Below, piece after piece: positions 52,762-61,893 of a stretch of DNA of 64,000 bases; position 1 is the stretch's first letter, and every line of letters starts with the position of its first letter. The stretch comes from Streptomyces sp. NRRL F-5727. GTDB lineage: Bacteria; Actinomycetota; Actinomycetes; Streptomycetales; Streptomycetaceae. The translations under genes were made by a program, and so were the position numbers. Under the pieces are notes generated by a model. It worked only from the letters and a program-made list of their open reading frames with translations, was not told where the DNA came from and did not search any database. Where the stretch lies: contig NZ_JOGX01000029.1 of the NCBI RefSeq assembly GCF_000719555.1, positions 1 to 64,000 of the forward strand. Direction: 5' to 3'.

Positions 52762-55700
52762 TCAGCCGCCGATGCTGACCACGGTGCCGGTGCCGTCCGG
52801 GTACTCGACGTACGCGGTGGCCGGGGACCCGCTCACGCCGGACCACCTGCCGGTGACCGAGAAGGGTTCGTAGGGCGTCGTCTCGGGCCGTGTCGGCGAC
52901 ACGTCGAAGCTTCCGGTCTTCGGCGAGTCCGCGTTCACCAGGTTGGTCCGCAGGGTGAAGCCGGTGGACGAGGTGCCGGGGCTGTGGGCCGAGGCCACGA
53001 CGGCGAGGAGGTACCGGCCGGGGGCGAGCTTCGGGCTGAGGTGGGCCGTCGAACCCATCGAGGACCAGTCCAGCAGTGTCTCGGGCAGGCCGTCGGCCGA
53101 AAGCGAGGCCACGTACATCCACACGCCCGAGTCGGGGGTGTCCGTCCTGACGAAGAACTCGGCCGCCTTGTTCTCCTCGGGGATGGTGACGGTGTACTCC
53201 TGCACGTCGCCCCGGGCCGTGGCCACCTCACCGGAGACCGGCGGGCCCACGACCGGGGCGTAGGAGGTCAGCGCGAGCCTCTCCGTGCCCGGGGTCACGG
53301 AGTACGTGAGGCTTCCCTCCTCCGTGGCGGCGCCGACGACCCGGCCGGGAGCCTCCAGCATCCGCGGGGTCACCACGATGGGGCTGCGCACGGTGAGGTG
53401 GCCGTGGCCGGTCCACGTCAGGTTCCCGGTGACGGGGACGCCGGAGGCCGCGGTGGTGCGCGTCAGCTTCACCGTGACCTTCGCACTCTGTCCGGCGTGG
53501 CGGAACCGCAGGGTGGACGGTTTCACCTCGACGCGGAACCCTGGCAGTTCCGCCGAGGCCCGGTAGACGCCCGGGCGGGTCGCGGTCAGCGTGCGGGTGA
53601 GGGTCCGCGACCCCAGCAGCCGGTCCACGGAGAGCGAGGGGTAGTTCAGGTCGCTGGGGGCGATGGGGGCGACACCCGTGCCGGTGTCGATGCCGAGCCC
53701 CTCCTCGTAGGCGAGCCAGTCCTCGACCGTCGAGTCGTAGACCAGACCGGGGTCGAGCATCGCGGCGGGGTCGACCTGGCCGGAACCCTGCTGGTACACA
53801 TCGGTGTTCACGCCGCCCGAGGCGGTTCTGGTGGCGACGGCGGTGGTCATCATGGCGGACTTCACCGCCATCGGCGACCACGTGGGGTGGACGCCGAAGT
53901 AGAGCGCGGCGAGACCCGAGATCTGGGGGGCGGCCATCGAGGTGCCGGTCATGAAGTCGAACTCGCGGCCGTAGTCGCCGGACGGCGAGACGGCCGCGAG
54001 GACGCTGACGCCGGGCGCGGCGATGTCCGGCTTGATCAGGGCGCCCTTGTTCTCCGTCGAGGGGCCGCGCGAGGAGAAGGGCGCGATCTGCGGGTACGGG
54101 GTGCCGGTCGATCCGCCCGTGCGCAGCGTCACGGTCGCGTCGGGCGCGGCCGCGTAGGCGCGCACCTCCGAGGCTCCCGGAACGTTCAGGTGCACGGTGG
54201 GCACGGCGTGGAGGTCGCTGTCGGTGTCGAGGTCCTCGGTGTTCACCAGCACCATGGCGACACCGCCGGCGCGGGCCACCTCGGCCGACTTCGTCGGGCG
54301 GAGGGTGACGCCGCGGTCGCACACCACGGCCTTGCCGGCCGTCCTGGCCGGGTCGAGGCTTCCGTCCCGGCACAGCCGGGCGTCGTCCTGCGAGGCGCCG
54401 GCCGCCCTCGCGTCCTGGGCGCGGACCAGGGGTACGGGGCCGGAGACGGCGCGTACGGTGTTGCTGGCGCCGACGTAGGTACGGCCGTCGCCGAGTTCCA
54501 CGGTGGCTTCGGTGGGCGCCATCGTGGAGGCCGCGACGGTGGTGGTCCAGGGCGCGGTGTTGTCGATGGTCTCGGTCGAGACGCCGGCGTTGCCGGCCGC
54601 CGCCGACACGAACACGCCGGCCCGGGCGGCGGCCAGGAACGCCTGCTGGACCGGCATGTCGAGCTTCGACTCGCGGTCCTTGCCCGCCGAGAAGTTGAGG
54701 ACGTCGACGCCGTCCGCGACGGCCTGGTCGACGGCCGCGACGATGTCGGAGTCGTAGCCGCTCGCGGCGGTGGTGCCCTTCTCGGTCCAGAGTGCCTTGT
54801 ACGCGGCGACGACGGCGCCCGGGGCCACTCCGGAGGTCTCTCCGAGGTCGTGTCCGTCCGCGGAGGCCCGCACGCCCGCGTTGCCCGCCGCGGTGGAGGC
54901 GGTGTGGGTGCCGTGGCCGCTGTTGTCGCGGGCGGAGAGGAAGTCGCCCCGCCGCTGTTCCGGCGTCTGGGCGAGCCAGCCCTCGTTGTAGTAACGGGCG
55001 CTGACGAGCTTGGTGTTGCAGTCGTCGGCGGTGAACCGTTCGCCGGTCTGGCAGGCGCCGGTGAAGGTGGAGCCGTCGGCCTTCCGCATGACGACGGCGT
55101 CGCCGTCGCGGTAGGGGCGGTGGGGGTCCTTCTCGGTGGGGGGTGCGGTGCCCAGGGCTGCCCCGGCGAACGACGCGCTCTCGGGCCAGATCCCGGAGTC
55201 GATCACGCCGACCACCACGCCCTTGCCGGACTTCTCCGTGCCGCCGAGCTTCGCCCAGAGTCCCTGCGGGCCCGGCAGGCCGAGGAAGTCGGTGGACCGG
55301 GAGTCGTCCGTCGCCTCGACCCGTCCGTCCGGGCTGACGCCCAGGACGCCGGGACTGTCCTTGAGGCGGGCGGCCTGAGCAATGGTCAGGTCCGCGGTGA
55401 ACCCGTTGACGGCCACGGTGTAACGTCCCCGGATCCTGGCGCCGACGGAGGCGGCGGCCTCGCTCTGCCGGTCCTGGAGGTGGTCACGGTACCGGCGCGC
55501 GGCGCGGCTTCCCGTGTCGACCTTGGCGCCCGGTGCCGGAGCGGTGGCGGCCAGGTCGGCCGTACCGCCCTTGTAGAGCGCGACGGGTGCGTCGGTGAGG
55601 GTGACGATGTAGCGGCCGGCCGGAGCGTCCGCGGTCGCGGAGGCGGGGACGGGGACGGGGATCGACTGGCCGTGAACCGCCTGTGCGGGTGGTCCGGGAC

Positions 55701-55773
55701 AGACGACGCCCAGGGAGACGGCGCAGACCACCGCTGCCCAGGAGGCGGTAGTTCTGCGGGACGTGGTTCTCAC
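52762..55773 (-). CDS. Large secreted subtilisin-like (S8) serine protease
   Basis: The protein has 1003 residues from GTG 55773, preceded by CCGGAGGAAC. A signal peptide (WAAVVCAVSLGVVCPGPPAQA) and an I9 propeptide (GRYIVTLTDAPVALY, RYTVAVNGFTADLT) precede the catalytic domain. The triad is visible as Asp in VVVGVIDSGIWPE, His in DNSGHGTHTASTAAGN and Ser in MTGTSMAAPQISGLAALYFG. An inserted PA-like segment lies between them (GKAVVCDRG). The C-terminal 350 residues are fibronectin-like and beta-rich (VEVKPSTLRFRHAGQSAKVT, GNLTWTGHGHLTVRSPIVV). It is predicted to be an extracellular protease of the plant-cucumisin-like type found in Streptomyces. The divergent regulator at 55938 is its likely controller. 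Confidence 0.9.
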   Translation of the reverse strand: MRTTSRRTTASWAAVVCAVSLGVVCPGPPAQAVHGQSIPVPVPASATADAPAGRYIVTLTDAPVALYKGGTADLAATAPAPGAKVDTGSRAARRYRDHLQDRQSEAAASVGARIRGRYTVAVNGFTADLTIAQAARLKDSPGVLGVSPDGRVEATDDSRSTDFLGLPGPQGLWAKLGGTEKSGKGVVVGVIDSGIWPESASFAGAALGTAPPTEKDPHRPYRDGDAVVMRKADGSTFTGACQTGERFTADDCNTKLVSARYYNEGWLAQTPEQRRGDFLSARDNSGHGTHTASTAAGNAGVRASADGHDLGETSGVAPGAVVAAYKALWTEKGTTAASGYDSDIVAAVDQAVADGVDVLNFSAGKDRESKLDMPVQQAFLAAARAGVFVSAAAGNAGVSTETIDNTAPWTTTVAASTMAPTEATVELGDGRTYVGASNTVRAVSGPVPLVRAQDARAAGASQDDARLCRDGSLDPARTAGKAVVCDRGVTLRPTKSAEVARAGGVAMVLVNTEDLDTDSDLHAVPTVHLNVPGASEVRAYAAAPDATVTLRTGGSTGTPYPQIAPFSSRGPSTENKGALIKPDIAAPGVSVLAAVSPSGDYGREFDFMTGTSMAAPQISGLAALYFGVHPTWSPMAVKSAMMTTAVATRTASGGVNTDVYQQGSGQVDPAAMLDPGLVYDSTVEDWLAYEEGLGIDTGTGVAPIAPSDLNYPSLSVDRLLGSRTLTRTLTATRPGVYRASAELPGFRVEVKPSTLRFRHAGQSAKVTVKLTRTTAASGVPVTGNLTWTGHGHLTVRSPIVVTPRMLEAPGRVVGAATEEGSLTYSVTPGTERLALTSYAPVVGPPVSGEVATARGDVQEYTVTIPEENKAAEFFVRTDTPDSGVWMYVASLSADGLPETLLDWSSMGSTAHLSPKLAPGRYLLAVVASAHSPGTSSTGFTLRTNLVNADSPKTGSFDVSPTRPETTPYEPFSVTGRWSGVSGSPATAYVEYPDGTGTVVSIGG

Positions 55774-55937
55774 ACGTTCCTCCGGAGGAAGAGAGCGACG
55801 AGTACGCGACCGAGCGTCGCGGCGAGCAAAGTGAACGCTGTCCCCCGGATAGGTGTCCAGATACTCTGGTGGCATGTTTGGACGCATGGCCGTCCACGCC
55901 ACACATGACACACACGCGGCGACGGAGGTACACACAC
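55774..55937. promoter_or_regulatory. Divergent promoter region of protease and regulator
   Basis: These 164 bp separate the two divergent starts and must hold both promoters. A weak dyad GTGTCCAGA...TTTGGACGCA lies at about 55852-55884 and could be an operator. No confident -35/-10 pair is visible. Confidence 0.4.
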
Positions 55938-56936
55938 GTGCTTACGGCCTTGGGCATATCCGGGTGCGAGGAACGCGTCTACCGGAGCTTCCTGGACCGC
56001 GGTCGGGCGGCAGTCGCCGACGTGGCCGCCTCCCTCGGCATGCCGGAGCGGGACGTCCACCGGTCCGTGGCCCGCCTCGGGGAGCTGGGGCTGCTGCGTG
56101 CGACGGCGGACGGCGTCCACCAGCCGACGGACCCCCAGTCGGCGCTCGTCCCCCTGCTCGCCAGGCGGCGGTTCGAGGCGGAGAGCGAGCTGTCCTCGGC
56201 GGGGGCGGAGATCGCCCGGATCGCCGAGCAGTACCGGGAGGGGCGGCTTCGCGACGATCCGCGGAACCTCGTGGAGGTGTTGTCGGACCGCGAGTCGGTC
56301 ATCGAGCGGGTCGACCAGCTCACCAGGTCGGCGAGCAGCCATGTGTGGGCGCTGGACCGTCCGCCCTACATGGGGCGGTCCGACGGCCGGCAGCACAGCA
56401 ACGAGGACGAGGAAGCGATCACGCGTGCGTGGCTGGAGCGCGGTGTGGACGTGCGGTCGATCTACTGTCCGCAGTCGATGGAGCGCCCCGGCCGGTTCGC
56501 GACGCTCCTCGGCCTCGCCGAACGGGGCGAGCGGTCCCGGGTGCTGCCCTCCCTGCCGTTCAAACTGCACATCATCGACCGGCGGGTGGCCCTGGTCCCG
56601 CTGTCCGGGCCGGTCTACGACGACCTCGTCGTCATCCACCCGTCCGGCATGCTGGACGCGCTGATGGAGCTGTACGAGGCCTACTGGGCAGGCGCCGTGC
56701 CCCTCGGGCGCGTCGCCGAGGCGTCCGGGCCCGCCGCCGAGGCCGGCTCCTTCGACGCGGACGACATGGTGCTGCTGGGCATGCTCAAGGCGGGGCTGAA
56801 GGACCAGGCCATCGCACGCCAGCTGGGGTGCAGCACCCGGACCGCCAGCCGGCGCGTCGCGGCGGTCCTGGCGAAACTGGGGGCCGACACCCGCTTCCAG
56901 GCGGGAGTCACGGCGGCCGCCCGGGGCCTGCTCTGA
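55938..56936 (+). CDS. TrmB/LuxR-type transcriptional regulator
   Basis: The protein has 332 residues. GTG 55938 is chosen because GGAGG lies nine bases upstream. The N-terminal winged helix (CEERVYRSFLDRGRAAVADV, SLGMPERDVHRSVARLGELG) is TrmB-like. The middle is a PLD-like/TrmB effector region (DRESVIERVDQLTRSASSHV, RFATLLGLAERGE). The C-terminus is a LuxR-type helix-turn-helix (MLKAGLKDQAIARQLGCSTR with TASRRVAAVLAKLG). This two-ended architecture is common in Streptomyces beside secreted hydrolases. It is divergent from the subtilase gene 165 bp away. Confidence 0.83.
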   Translation: MLTALGISGCEERVYRSFLDRGRAAVADVAASLGMPERDVHRSVARLGELGLLRATADGVHQPTDPQSALVPLLARRRFEAESELSSAGAEIARIAEQYREGRLRDDPRNLVEVLSDRESVIERVDQLTRSASSHVWALDRPPYMGRSDGRQHSNEDEEAITRAWLERGVDVRSIYCPQSMERPGRFATLLGLAERGERSRVLPSLPFKLHIIDRRVALVPLSGPVYDDLVVIHPSGMLDALMELYEAYWAGAVPLGRVAEASGPAAEAGSFDADDMVLLGMLKAGLKDQAIARQLGCSTRTASRRVAAVLAKLGADTRFQAGVTAAARGLL

Positions 56937-56987
56937 AGCGGCACGCGGGTCCGGTCGTCCCGCGGCCGGCCCGCGAAGGGGGACGCG

Positions 56988-57024
56988 GAGAGGCCGGGAG
57001 GAGTCTCGCTCCTCCCGGCCTCTC
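56988..57024. terminator. Bidirectional terminator hairpin
   Basis: Arms 56988-57003 and 57009-57024 form a perfect 16-bp stem with a 5-nt loop. It lies between the convergent regulator (stop 56936) and msrA (stop 57031), as expected for a shared terminator. Confidence 0.8.
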
Positions 57025-57030
57025 CCGGTC

Positions 57031-57546
57031 TCAGGACGCCTCGCGCCGTGGCAGTCGCCAGTTCGGGCGCGGGAAGTGGCAGGTGTAGCCGTCCGGGTAG
57101 CGCTGGAGGTAGTCCTGGTGTTCCGGCTCCGCCTCCCAGAAGGCGCCGGCCGGCTCGACCTCCGTCACCACCGGGCCGGGCCACAGACCGGACGCGTCGA
57201 CGTCGGCGATGGTCTCCAGGGCGACGCGGCGCTGTTCGTCGTCGGTGTAGTAGATGGCGGAGCGGTAGTCGAGCCCGATGTCATTGCCCTGGCGATCGCG
57301 GGTGCTGGGGTCGTGGATCTGGAAGAAGTACTCCAGGATCGCGCGGTAGTCGGTGACCGAGGGGTCGAAGACGACCTCGATCGACTCCGCGTGCCGTCCG
57401 TGGTCGCGGTAGGTGGGGTGGGGCTTCGCGTCGTCTCCCGTGTAACCGACCCTGGTACGCACCACGCCGGGCAGTGACCGGATGAGCTCCTGCATGCCCC
57501 AGAAGCATCCGCCCGCCAGCAGGGCCCTCTCCTCGGTTGTGCTCAT
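57031..57546 (-). CDS. msrA: Peptide methionine (S)-S-oxide reductase
   Basis: The protein has 171 residues, the normal MsrA length. The catalytic motif is [14 protein letters not shown] with the active Cys, followed by [42 protein letters not shown] and YRSAIYY. It ends with a short tail containing one further Cys ([10 protein letters not shown]), which may act as resolving cysteine. It reduces methionine-S-sulfoxide in proteins using thioredoxin in the cytoplasm. It is monocistronic, with the terminator on its 3' side. Confidence 0.95.
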   Translation of the reverse strand: MSTTEERALLAGGCFWGMQELIRSLPGVVRTRVGYTGDDAKPHPTYRDHGRHAESIEVVFDPSVTDYRAILEYFFQIHDPSTRDRQGNDIGLDYRSAIYYTDDEQRRVALETIADVDASGLWPGPVVTEVEPAGAFWEAEPEHQDYLQRYPDGYTCHFPRPNWRLPRREAS

Positions 57547-57656
57547 GTCCGTGCGCTCCTCTTCTCGACGACCGGCCGCCGGCTCGATGACCGGCCTCCA
57601 GCATAGTCACCACCTTGGCGGGTGACGACAGGGTGGGTGGGTCTCGGACCGATCGC

Positions 57657-58142
57657 TCAGCCGGGCCGGTGGTCGCGGGCCCTGGTCGCCAGGCGGAGCG
57701 CGGCGTGCAGTTCGGCCACCTCCACGACAGTGGGACGGACCACGGAGGACCATTCCCCGCGCAGTCCGGGCCAGAACGCGAGCAGGACCTGCGCACCCGC
57801 GAGGCCCAGGTGTGCCCGGACGTCCGTCCTGCCGAAGGTCGCCTGCGTCCAGGACAGCAGGATGCGTCCGTGCGGGACACGGGGCGGTCCCTCAGACGGC
57901 ATCCAGGTGGCCATCAGCCGGCCGTCCACCTCCGTCACGACCGCGCCCCGCACCGACGGAGGCATCGGGTTCCTGGTCAGCGAGGACAGCGGGACGGGGA
58001 CGCCGCGGGCGTCCTCGGGACGCGGGACGAGGGAGAGGGCCGGCCTGCTCCCGCCGACGGCGGTCCGTCGCCGCCGGGGCGGCGAGGGCCGGGCCGGAGT
58101 GCGGCCGCAGCACTGGGGACCGCACCCGTCGTGCGTTGTCAT
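57657..58142 (-). CDS. Unknown 161-aa protein
   Basis: ATG 58142 follows GGAGGAGAAG, a near-ideal ribosome site, giving MTTHDGCGPQCCGRTPARPS. The N-terminus contains three cysteines and a basic Arg/Pro-rich stretch. The rest looks like a folded domain (RGAVVTEVDGRLMATWMP, VPHGRILLSWTQATFGRTDV, HLGLAGAQVLLAFWPGLRGE). I do not recognise a family. It is probably cytoplasmic. Confidence 0.6.
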   Translation of the reverse strand: MTTHDGCGPQCCGRTPARPSPPRRRRTAVGGSRPALSLVPRPEDARGVPVPLSSLTRNPMPPSVRGAVVTEVDGRLMATWMPSEGPPRVPHGRILLSWTQATFGRTDVRAHLGLAGAQVLLAFWPGLRGEWSSVVRPTVVEVAELHAALRLATRARDHRPG

Positions 58143-58915
58143 CTTCTCCTCCGTGTCAGCTCGGGGTGCCGGATTCGTCCACGCCGACCCGGGAAGGTGG
58201 CGATGACCCACGTCCGTCAGCCGGCTCCCGTACCCCGGTGCGCGGCGGACCGTCCTGTCGGGGCCGGCGAAACGTGTTCCGTGCATGCCGGGACGAACGC
58301 ACGGGCTCTGCCGCGCACGAACCGGCTCCCGGCGATCACGACGATGGAGAGCCGCGCTCGGGCGGCGCAGGGATCCGGACCGGATCCGCCTATCGATACG
58401 CCTTGGCGAACGTGCTCGTGGGAGGTCCTGTCTCGCACGGGGGGAACGAGGCAGGACCTCCTCACGGGGAAGTGCCGTCGGCGCGACGCGTGTCTCGCCG
58501 CGCCGACGGCTGGGCCAGGTCTTCGCCTCACTCGAACGAAGACCGGTTCCCCGCCCCGTCCGCCGCCGCAGTGCGCTCGGCGCCGGACGCTTCCGATCGG
58601 TACACGGTGCGGCACCCCCTCCGGGTTCACACCTGAAGGAGTCTCTTCACCGGGGTCACCTGCGGGGCCTGCTCGCCGGGAGGGTTCCGGCGATGTCGAC
58701 GGCGTCCCGCGCGGAGCGCACGCGGGGTCCGCCGCCTCCCCGGGCGCGCAGAAGATTGACTGAGGACACACCCGGAGCGGCCCCCGCCCCGTATGACGGT
58801 GCCGTCGACCACCGGGAGGGGAAAGGCCCGTCGACCGTCAACTGACCGATGTGGGATGTCCGCCTCCGGCGAAGAGTGGGAGGCGCACCATTCGCCCCAC
58901 GGAGGGAAACCCGCC
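58143..58915. other. 773-bp gene-free region before the SsgA-like gene
   Basis: Both strands were read. Open frames are present but show no convincing codon usage or motifs. A TTGACT at about 58756 (AAGATTGACTGAGGACAC) might be a -35 for the SsgA-like gene, but no clear -10 follows. Confidence 0.4.
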
Positions 58916-59383
58916 ATGCACCGTGACCAGCCGTCCTTGCGTGCCCGCTCGACCTCGGAGCTCGTGCCGTCGCTGCACCTGGGGCTCGACCAGATGCTCG
59001 ACGAGTTCACCCGGGTGCCGATGCGCGCGAAGTTCCTCTTCGACCCGGAGATGGCCGCGGTGATCACGGTCGAGTTCCTCGCGGAACGCGGCCCCAGCCT
59101 GGTCTGGCACATCGGACGTGAACTGCTCCACCTCGGCGTCACGTCCATGAGCGGGACCGGCGACGTACGGATGTGGCCGACGCTGGACCGCGAGCGCCCC
59201 TCGTCGTGGCTGCTCCTCGAATCCGAGGAGGTGGAGGCGCTGTTCGAGGTCCCGACCGAGCCGTTGACGGCGTGGCTCGAAGCCACGTACCGGATCGTCG
59301 CGGCCGACGTGGAGATGGAGGGCCTGAACTGGGACGGCTTCCTCAGGAACCTCCTCGGCAGTCCGGAGACACCGGCCGACTGA
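58916..59383 (+). CDS. SsgA-like sporulation/cell division regulator
   Basis: The protein has 155 residues, ATG 58916 behind GGAGGGAAAC. Family features are KFLFDPEMAAVITVEFLAER, SLVWHIGRELLHLGVTSMSG, GDVRMWPTL and SWLLLESEEVEALFEVPTEP, followed by the acidic helix near the end. SsgA-like proteins (SALPs) are specific to sporulating actinomycetes and control septum positioning and peptidoglycan. Which SALP it is cannot be said; an extra N-terminal helix of about 25 residues precedes the usual start. It is a single gene. This supports a Streptomyces-type host. Confidence 0.82.
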   Translation: MHRDQPSLRARSTSELVPSLHLGLDQMLDEFTRVPMRAKFLFDPEMAAVITVEFLAERGPSLVWHIGRELLHLGVTSMSGTGDVRMWPTLDRERPSSWLLLESEEVEALFEVPTEPLTAWLEATYRIVAADVEMEGLNWDGFLRNLLGSPETPAD

Positions 59384-59565
59384 ACGATCCGCCGTCCCTC
59401 TCGCCCCGCATGCCGGGACTTGCCTCCCCATGCGTCACCTGTCAGAGTGGTGACGCAAGGGTGGTCGCCTGGTATGCCGGCGGCATCGGCACACGTGTGC
59501 CGATGCGGGCTCCGCCACACCCCTTTGCGGCAGGGCCGCACATGCGGCGGACGAGGAGGAATGAC

Positions 59566-60426
59566 GTGAGGACCAGGACCAGCAACCCGATCTTCTCCCG
59601 CTGGGGCGCCATGCGTGACGCCGGTCCGGCAGGCGCGTACGAGCGCGAGACAGTGGGGGTCGCGGCCGGCGGCCGGTCGGCGGACGACTACACGACCAAC
59701 CCCTACGCCTCCCCCGGAGGCACGGGCCACCGGACCGGCCCGAACGTGATGACCATGGACGACGTCGTCGTCCGCACGGCGACGACCCTCGGCTCCGTGG
59801 TGGTGGCCGCCGTCCTCTCCTGGGTTCTGCTGCCCGTCGACGAGGCGAATCTCGGCCGGTCGTACGGCATCGCCCTGGGCGCCGCCCTCGGCGCCTTCGC
59901 CCTGTCGCTCGCCCAGACGTTCCGGCGGAAGCCGTCCCCGGCGCTCATCCTCGGGTACGCGGCGCTGGAGGGTGTGTTCCTCGGGGTGCTGTCCAGCACT
60001 CTGTCGACGTACATCGCGCCCGGCGTGGTCGTCCAGGCGGTGCTCGGCACCCTCGCCGTCTCCGGAGCCACGCTCCTCGCCTACCGGATGCGATGGATCC
60101 GGGTCACCCGGCGGTTCGCCGGCTTCGTCCTCGTCGCCGCTACCGGCTTCCTGCTACTGACGGTCGCCAACGCGCTCTTCGCCGCGTTCGGCGCCGGCAA
60201 CGGCCTCGGCTTCCGCAGCGGAGCCCTCGGCATCGCCTTCGGCGTCATCGGCATCCTGCTGGGGGCCGCCTTCCTCGCCCTGGACCTCAAGCAGGTCGAG
60301 GACGCGGTCGCCTACGGCGCCCCGCGCGAGGAGGCGTGGCTGGCCGCCTTCGGCCTCACCCTGACGCTGGTGTGGATCTACCTGGAGGTGCTCAACCTGC
60401 TGACGATCTTCAACAGCGACAACTGA
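59566..60426 (+). CDS. Bax inhibitor-1/YccA family membrane protein
   Basis: The protein has 286 residues from GTG 59566, with GAGGAGGAA just upstream. A soluble N-terminus (RTSNPIFSRW-like start TRTSNPIFSRWGAM, MTMDDVVVRTATTLG) precedes seven hydrophobic helices: VVVAAVLSWVLLP, IALGAALGAFALSLA, ILGYAALEGVFLGVLSS, VVVQAVLGTLAVSGATLLAY, GFVLVAATGFLLLTVANALF, LGIAFGVIGILLGAAFLALD and LAAFGLTLTLVWIYLEVLNL. The last part (LDLKQVEDAVAYGAPREEAW) is the diagnostic BI-1 signature. Family members may act as pH-sensitive calcium-leak channels; function in bacteria is poorly known. Confidence 0.9.
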   Translation: MRTRTSNPIFSRWGAMRDAGPAGAYERETVGVAAGGRSADDYTTNPYASPGGTGHRTGPNVMTMDDVVVRTATTLGSVVVAAVLSWVLLPVDEANLGRSYGIALGAALGAFALSLAQTFRRKPSPALILGYAALEGVFLGVLSSTLSTYIAPGVVVQAVLGTLAVSGATLLAYRMRWIRVTRRFAGFVLVAATGFLLLTVANALFAAFGAGNGLGFRSGALGIAFGVIGILLGAAFLALDLKQVEDAVAYGAPREEAWLAAFGLTLTLVWIYLEVLNLLTIFNSDN

Positions 60427-60437
60427 CTCCACCGACA

Positions 60438-60472
60438 CCGCAGGGGCACGCGCCACGCGCGTGCCCCTGCGG
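60438..60472. terminator. Bidirectional terminator hairpin
   Basis: Arms 60438-60452 and 60458-60472 are perfectly complementary over 15 bp with a 5-nt loop. It lies between the BI-1 gene stop (60426) and the convergent decayed gene (stop 60482). Confidence 0.8.
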
Positions 60473-60481
60473 CGCGTCCGA

Positions 60482-61852
60482 TCACCCAGGGATGTCCGTC
60501 TCCAGCCGCACGGTCTTGCCCCGGCCGGTCGGGAAGGTGTGCCACGTGAAGGCGAGGGCCTCGACCAGATGCAGACCGCGGCCGTGCTCCCCCACCGCCA
60601 GGCGGACGCGACCGCCGGACACCCGGAGCCGCAGGTCCACGTCTCCGTCCGTGTGGACGAGTGCGTTGGTCACCAGTTCCGAGGTGACGAGGACGAGGTC
60701 TGCCGACAGATCAGCCGACAGACCGGCCGACAGGTCCGCAAGTCCCCCGGAGCACAGGTGCTCGTGCACGACGTCGCGGGCCGCTCGTACACCGCGCGGA
60801 TCCCGCCGCCGGACGCGCAGGCGCGCGGTCCGGGGTGCTCTCCTGTCGGCCCCTCCCTCGTAGCGGGCCGGCGGCAGCTGCCGCCGGACGCGTACAGCGC
60901 GAGGACGGTGCCCGGCTCAAGCGTGTGTCCCTCAGACGGGTAGGCACCGGGGTCCTGTCCGAGCGGCGCGTTGGCGGGCGCCGACCGGCAGGCGGGCCTT
61001 CGCCCATCGGCAGGTCGAGTACGTGTCGGTCGCCGGCGAACGGAAGAAGGGCGGCGGCGTCCGTACGACCGCAACCCCCGCTCGTTCCGGAGAAGAACAG
61101 CCCTCTGCCCCGCACCGCCCGCGCCGCGGGGACGTCCGCGTCCCGGGCGGCTCCGTGTACGTCGCGCACCAGCGACGCCGACCTGCCGCTGTGGCCCACC
61201 AGCCGCAGCCGGCCTTCGGCGGCCGAGGCCAGGACCAGCGCGCGGGCGCCGGTCGGTGCGGCCAGACAGAGTTCGGCCGCCGCCATGACGTGGTCCATGG
61301 CGGTCGCCCTGTTCAGCATGTCCGTCAGCCGCTGCACGGCGTACGGCAGGGTCAGTCCCGCCGAGCCGGGTGTCCCCGGTACGCCCCACGCCGGGGCCCC
61401 CTCGTCGTCGTACGCGCCGGCGTCCTCCGTGCGCAGCATGGTCAGCGCGCCGAAGCGGCGGCCGTCCGCCTCCAGGGGCACCGAGGCCACGGTGTACGGA
61501 GGGGCCGGTGCGCCCTGTTCCGGTTCGGCGGGTGAGTGGGGATCGGGGAGGAAGGCCGCCGCCCGGCCGGCAGGCGCCCGCGCGGAGGCGTTGGGGGCGT
61601 CCGGGGCCATCCGCTCGGGAAGCGCGAGGACGGACGGCGGGCTGCCGCCGATCACGGCGGCGCGCAGCTCGCCGCCGTCGGCGACGGGAGGTAGACGGCC
61701 GCCGCCACGGCCCGAAGGCGGTGAACGGCCTGCTCCACGGCACGCTGCAGCACCTCCGCCGGCTCCCGTGGGGCGTCAGCGGCGGGGACGCGCCGCCGTT
61801 CCTGGTGGGGTGGGCGGACGATCCGGGCGTCGGGGGTGCCCGGGGCGTTCAC
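60482..61852 (-). pseudogene. GAF-phosphatase-ATPase regulatory gene with internal deletions and frameshifts
   Basis: Three frames cover remnants of a typical Streptomyces GAF/SpoIIE/HATPase protein. The N-terminus has a coiled region (EPAEVLQRAVEQAVHRLRAV) and two GAF-like parts (PYTVASVPLEADGRRFGALT, RATAMDHVMAAAELCLAAPT). Only the last strand of the SpoIIE phosphatase domain is left (PSEGHTLEPGTVLALYASGG), and the HATPase keeps VLVTSELVTNALVHTDGDVD and GRGLHLVEALAFTWH. Catalytic aspartates of the phosphatase domain and part of the ATPase G1 box are absent. A 12-bp tandem repeat (GCCGACAG) lies near 60700-60735. Non-functional as read. Confidence 0.6.
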
Positions 61853-61893
61853 GGGCCCCTACTGCCGGTGAACGCCCTCGCGCGGCGGGCACG

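Noticed and set aside
52675..55908. A 1077-codon plus-strand frame opposite the subtilase
   Set aside because: The translation is a Gly/Arg/Val-rich shadow without motifs. The minus strand has a full catalytic triad.
58627..59730. A 367-codon minus-strand frame opposite the SsgA-like gene
   Set aside because: It has no motifs and overlaps a well-supported gene on the plus strand.
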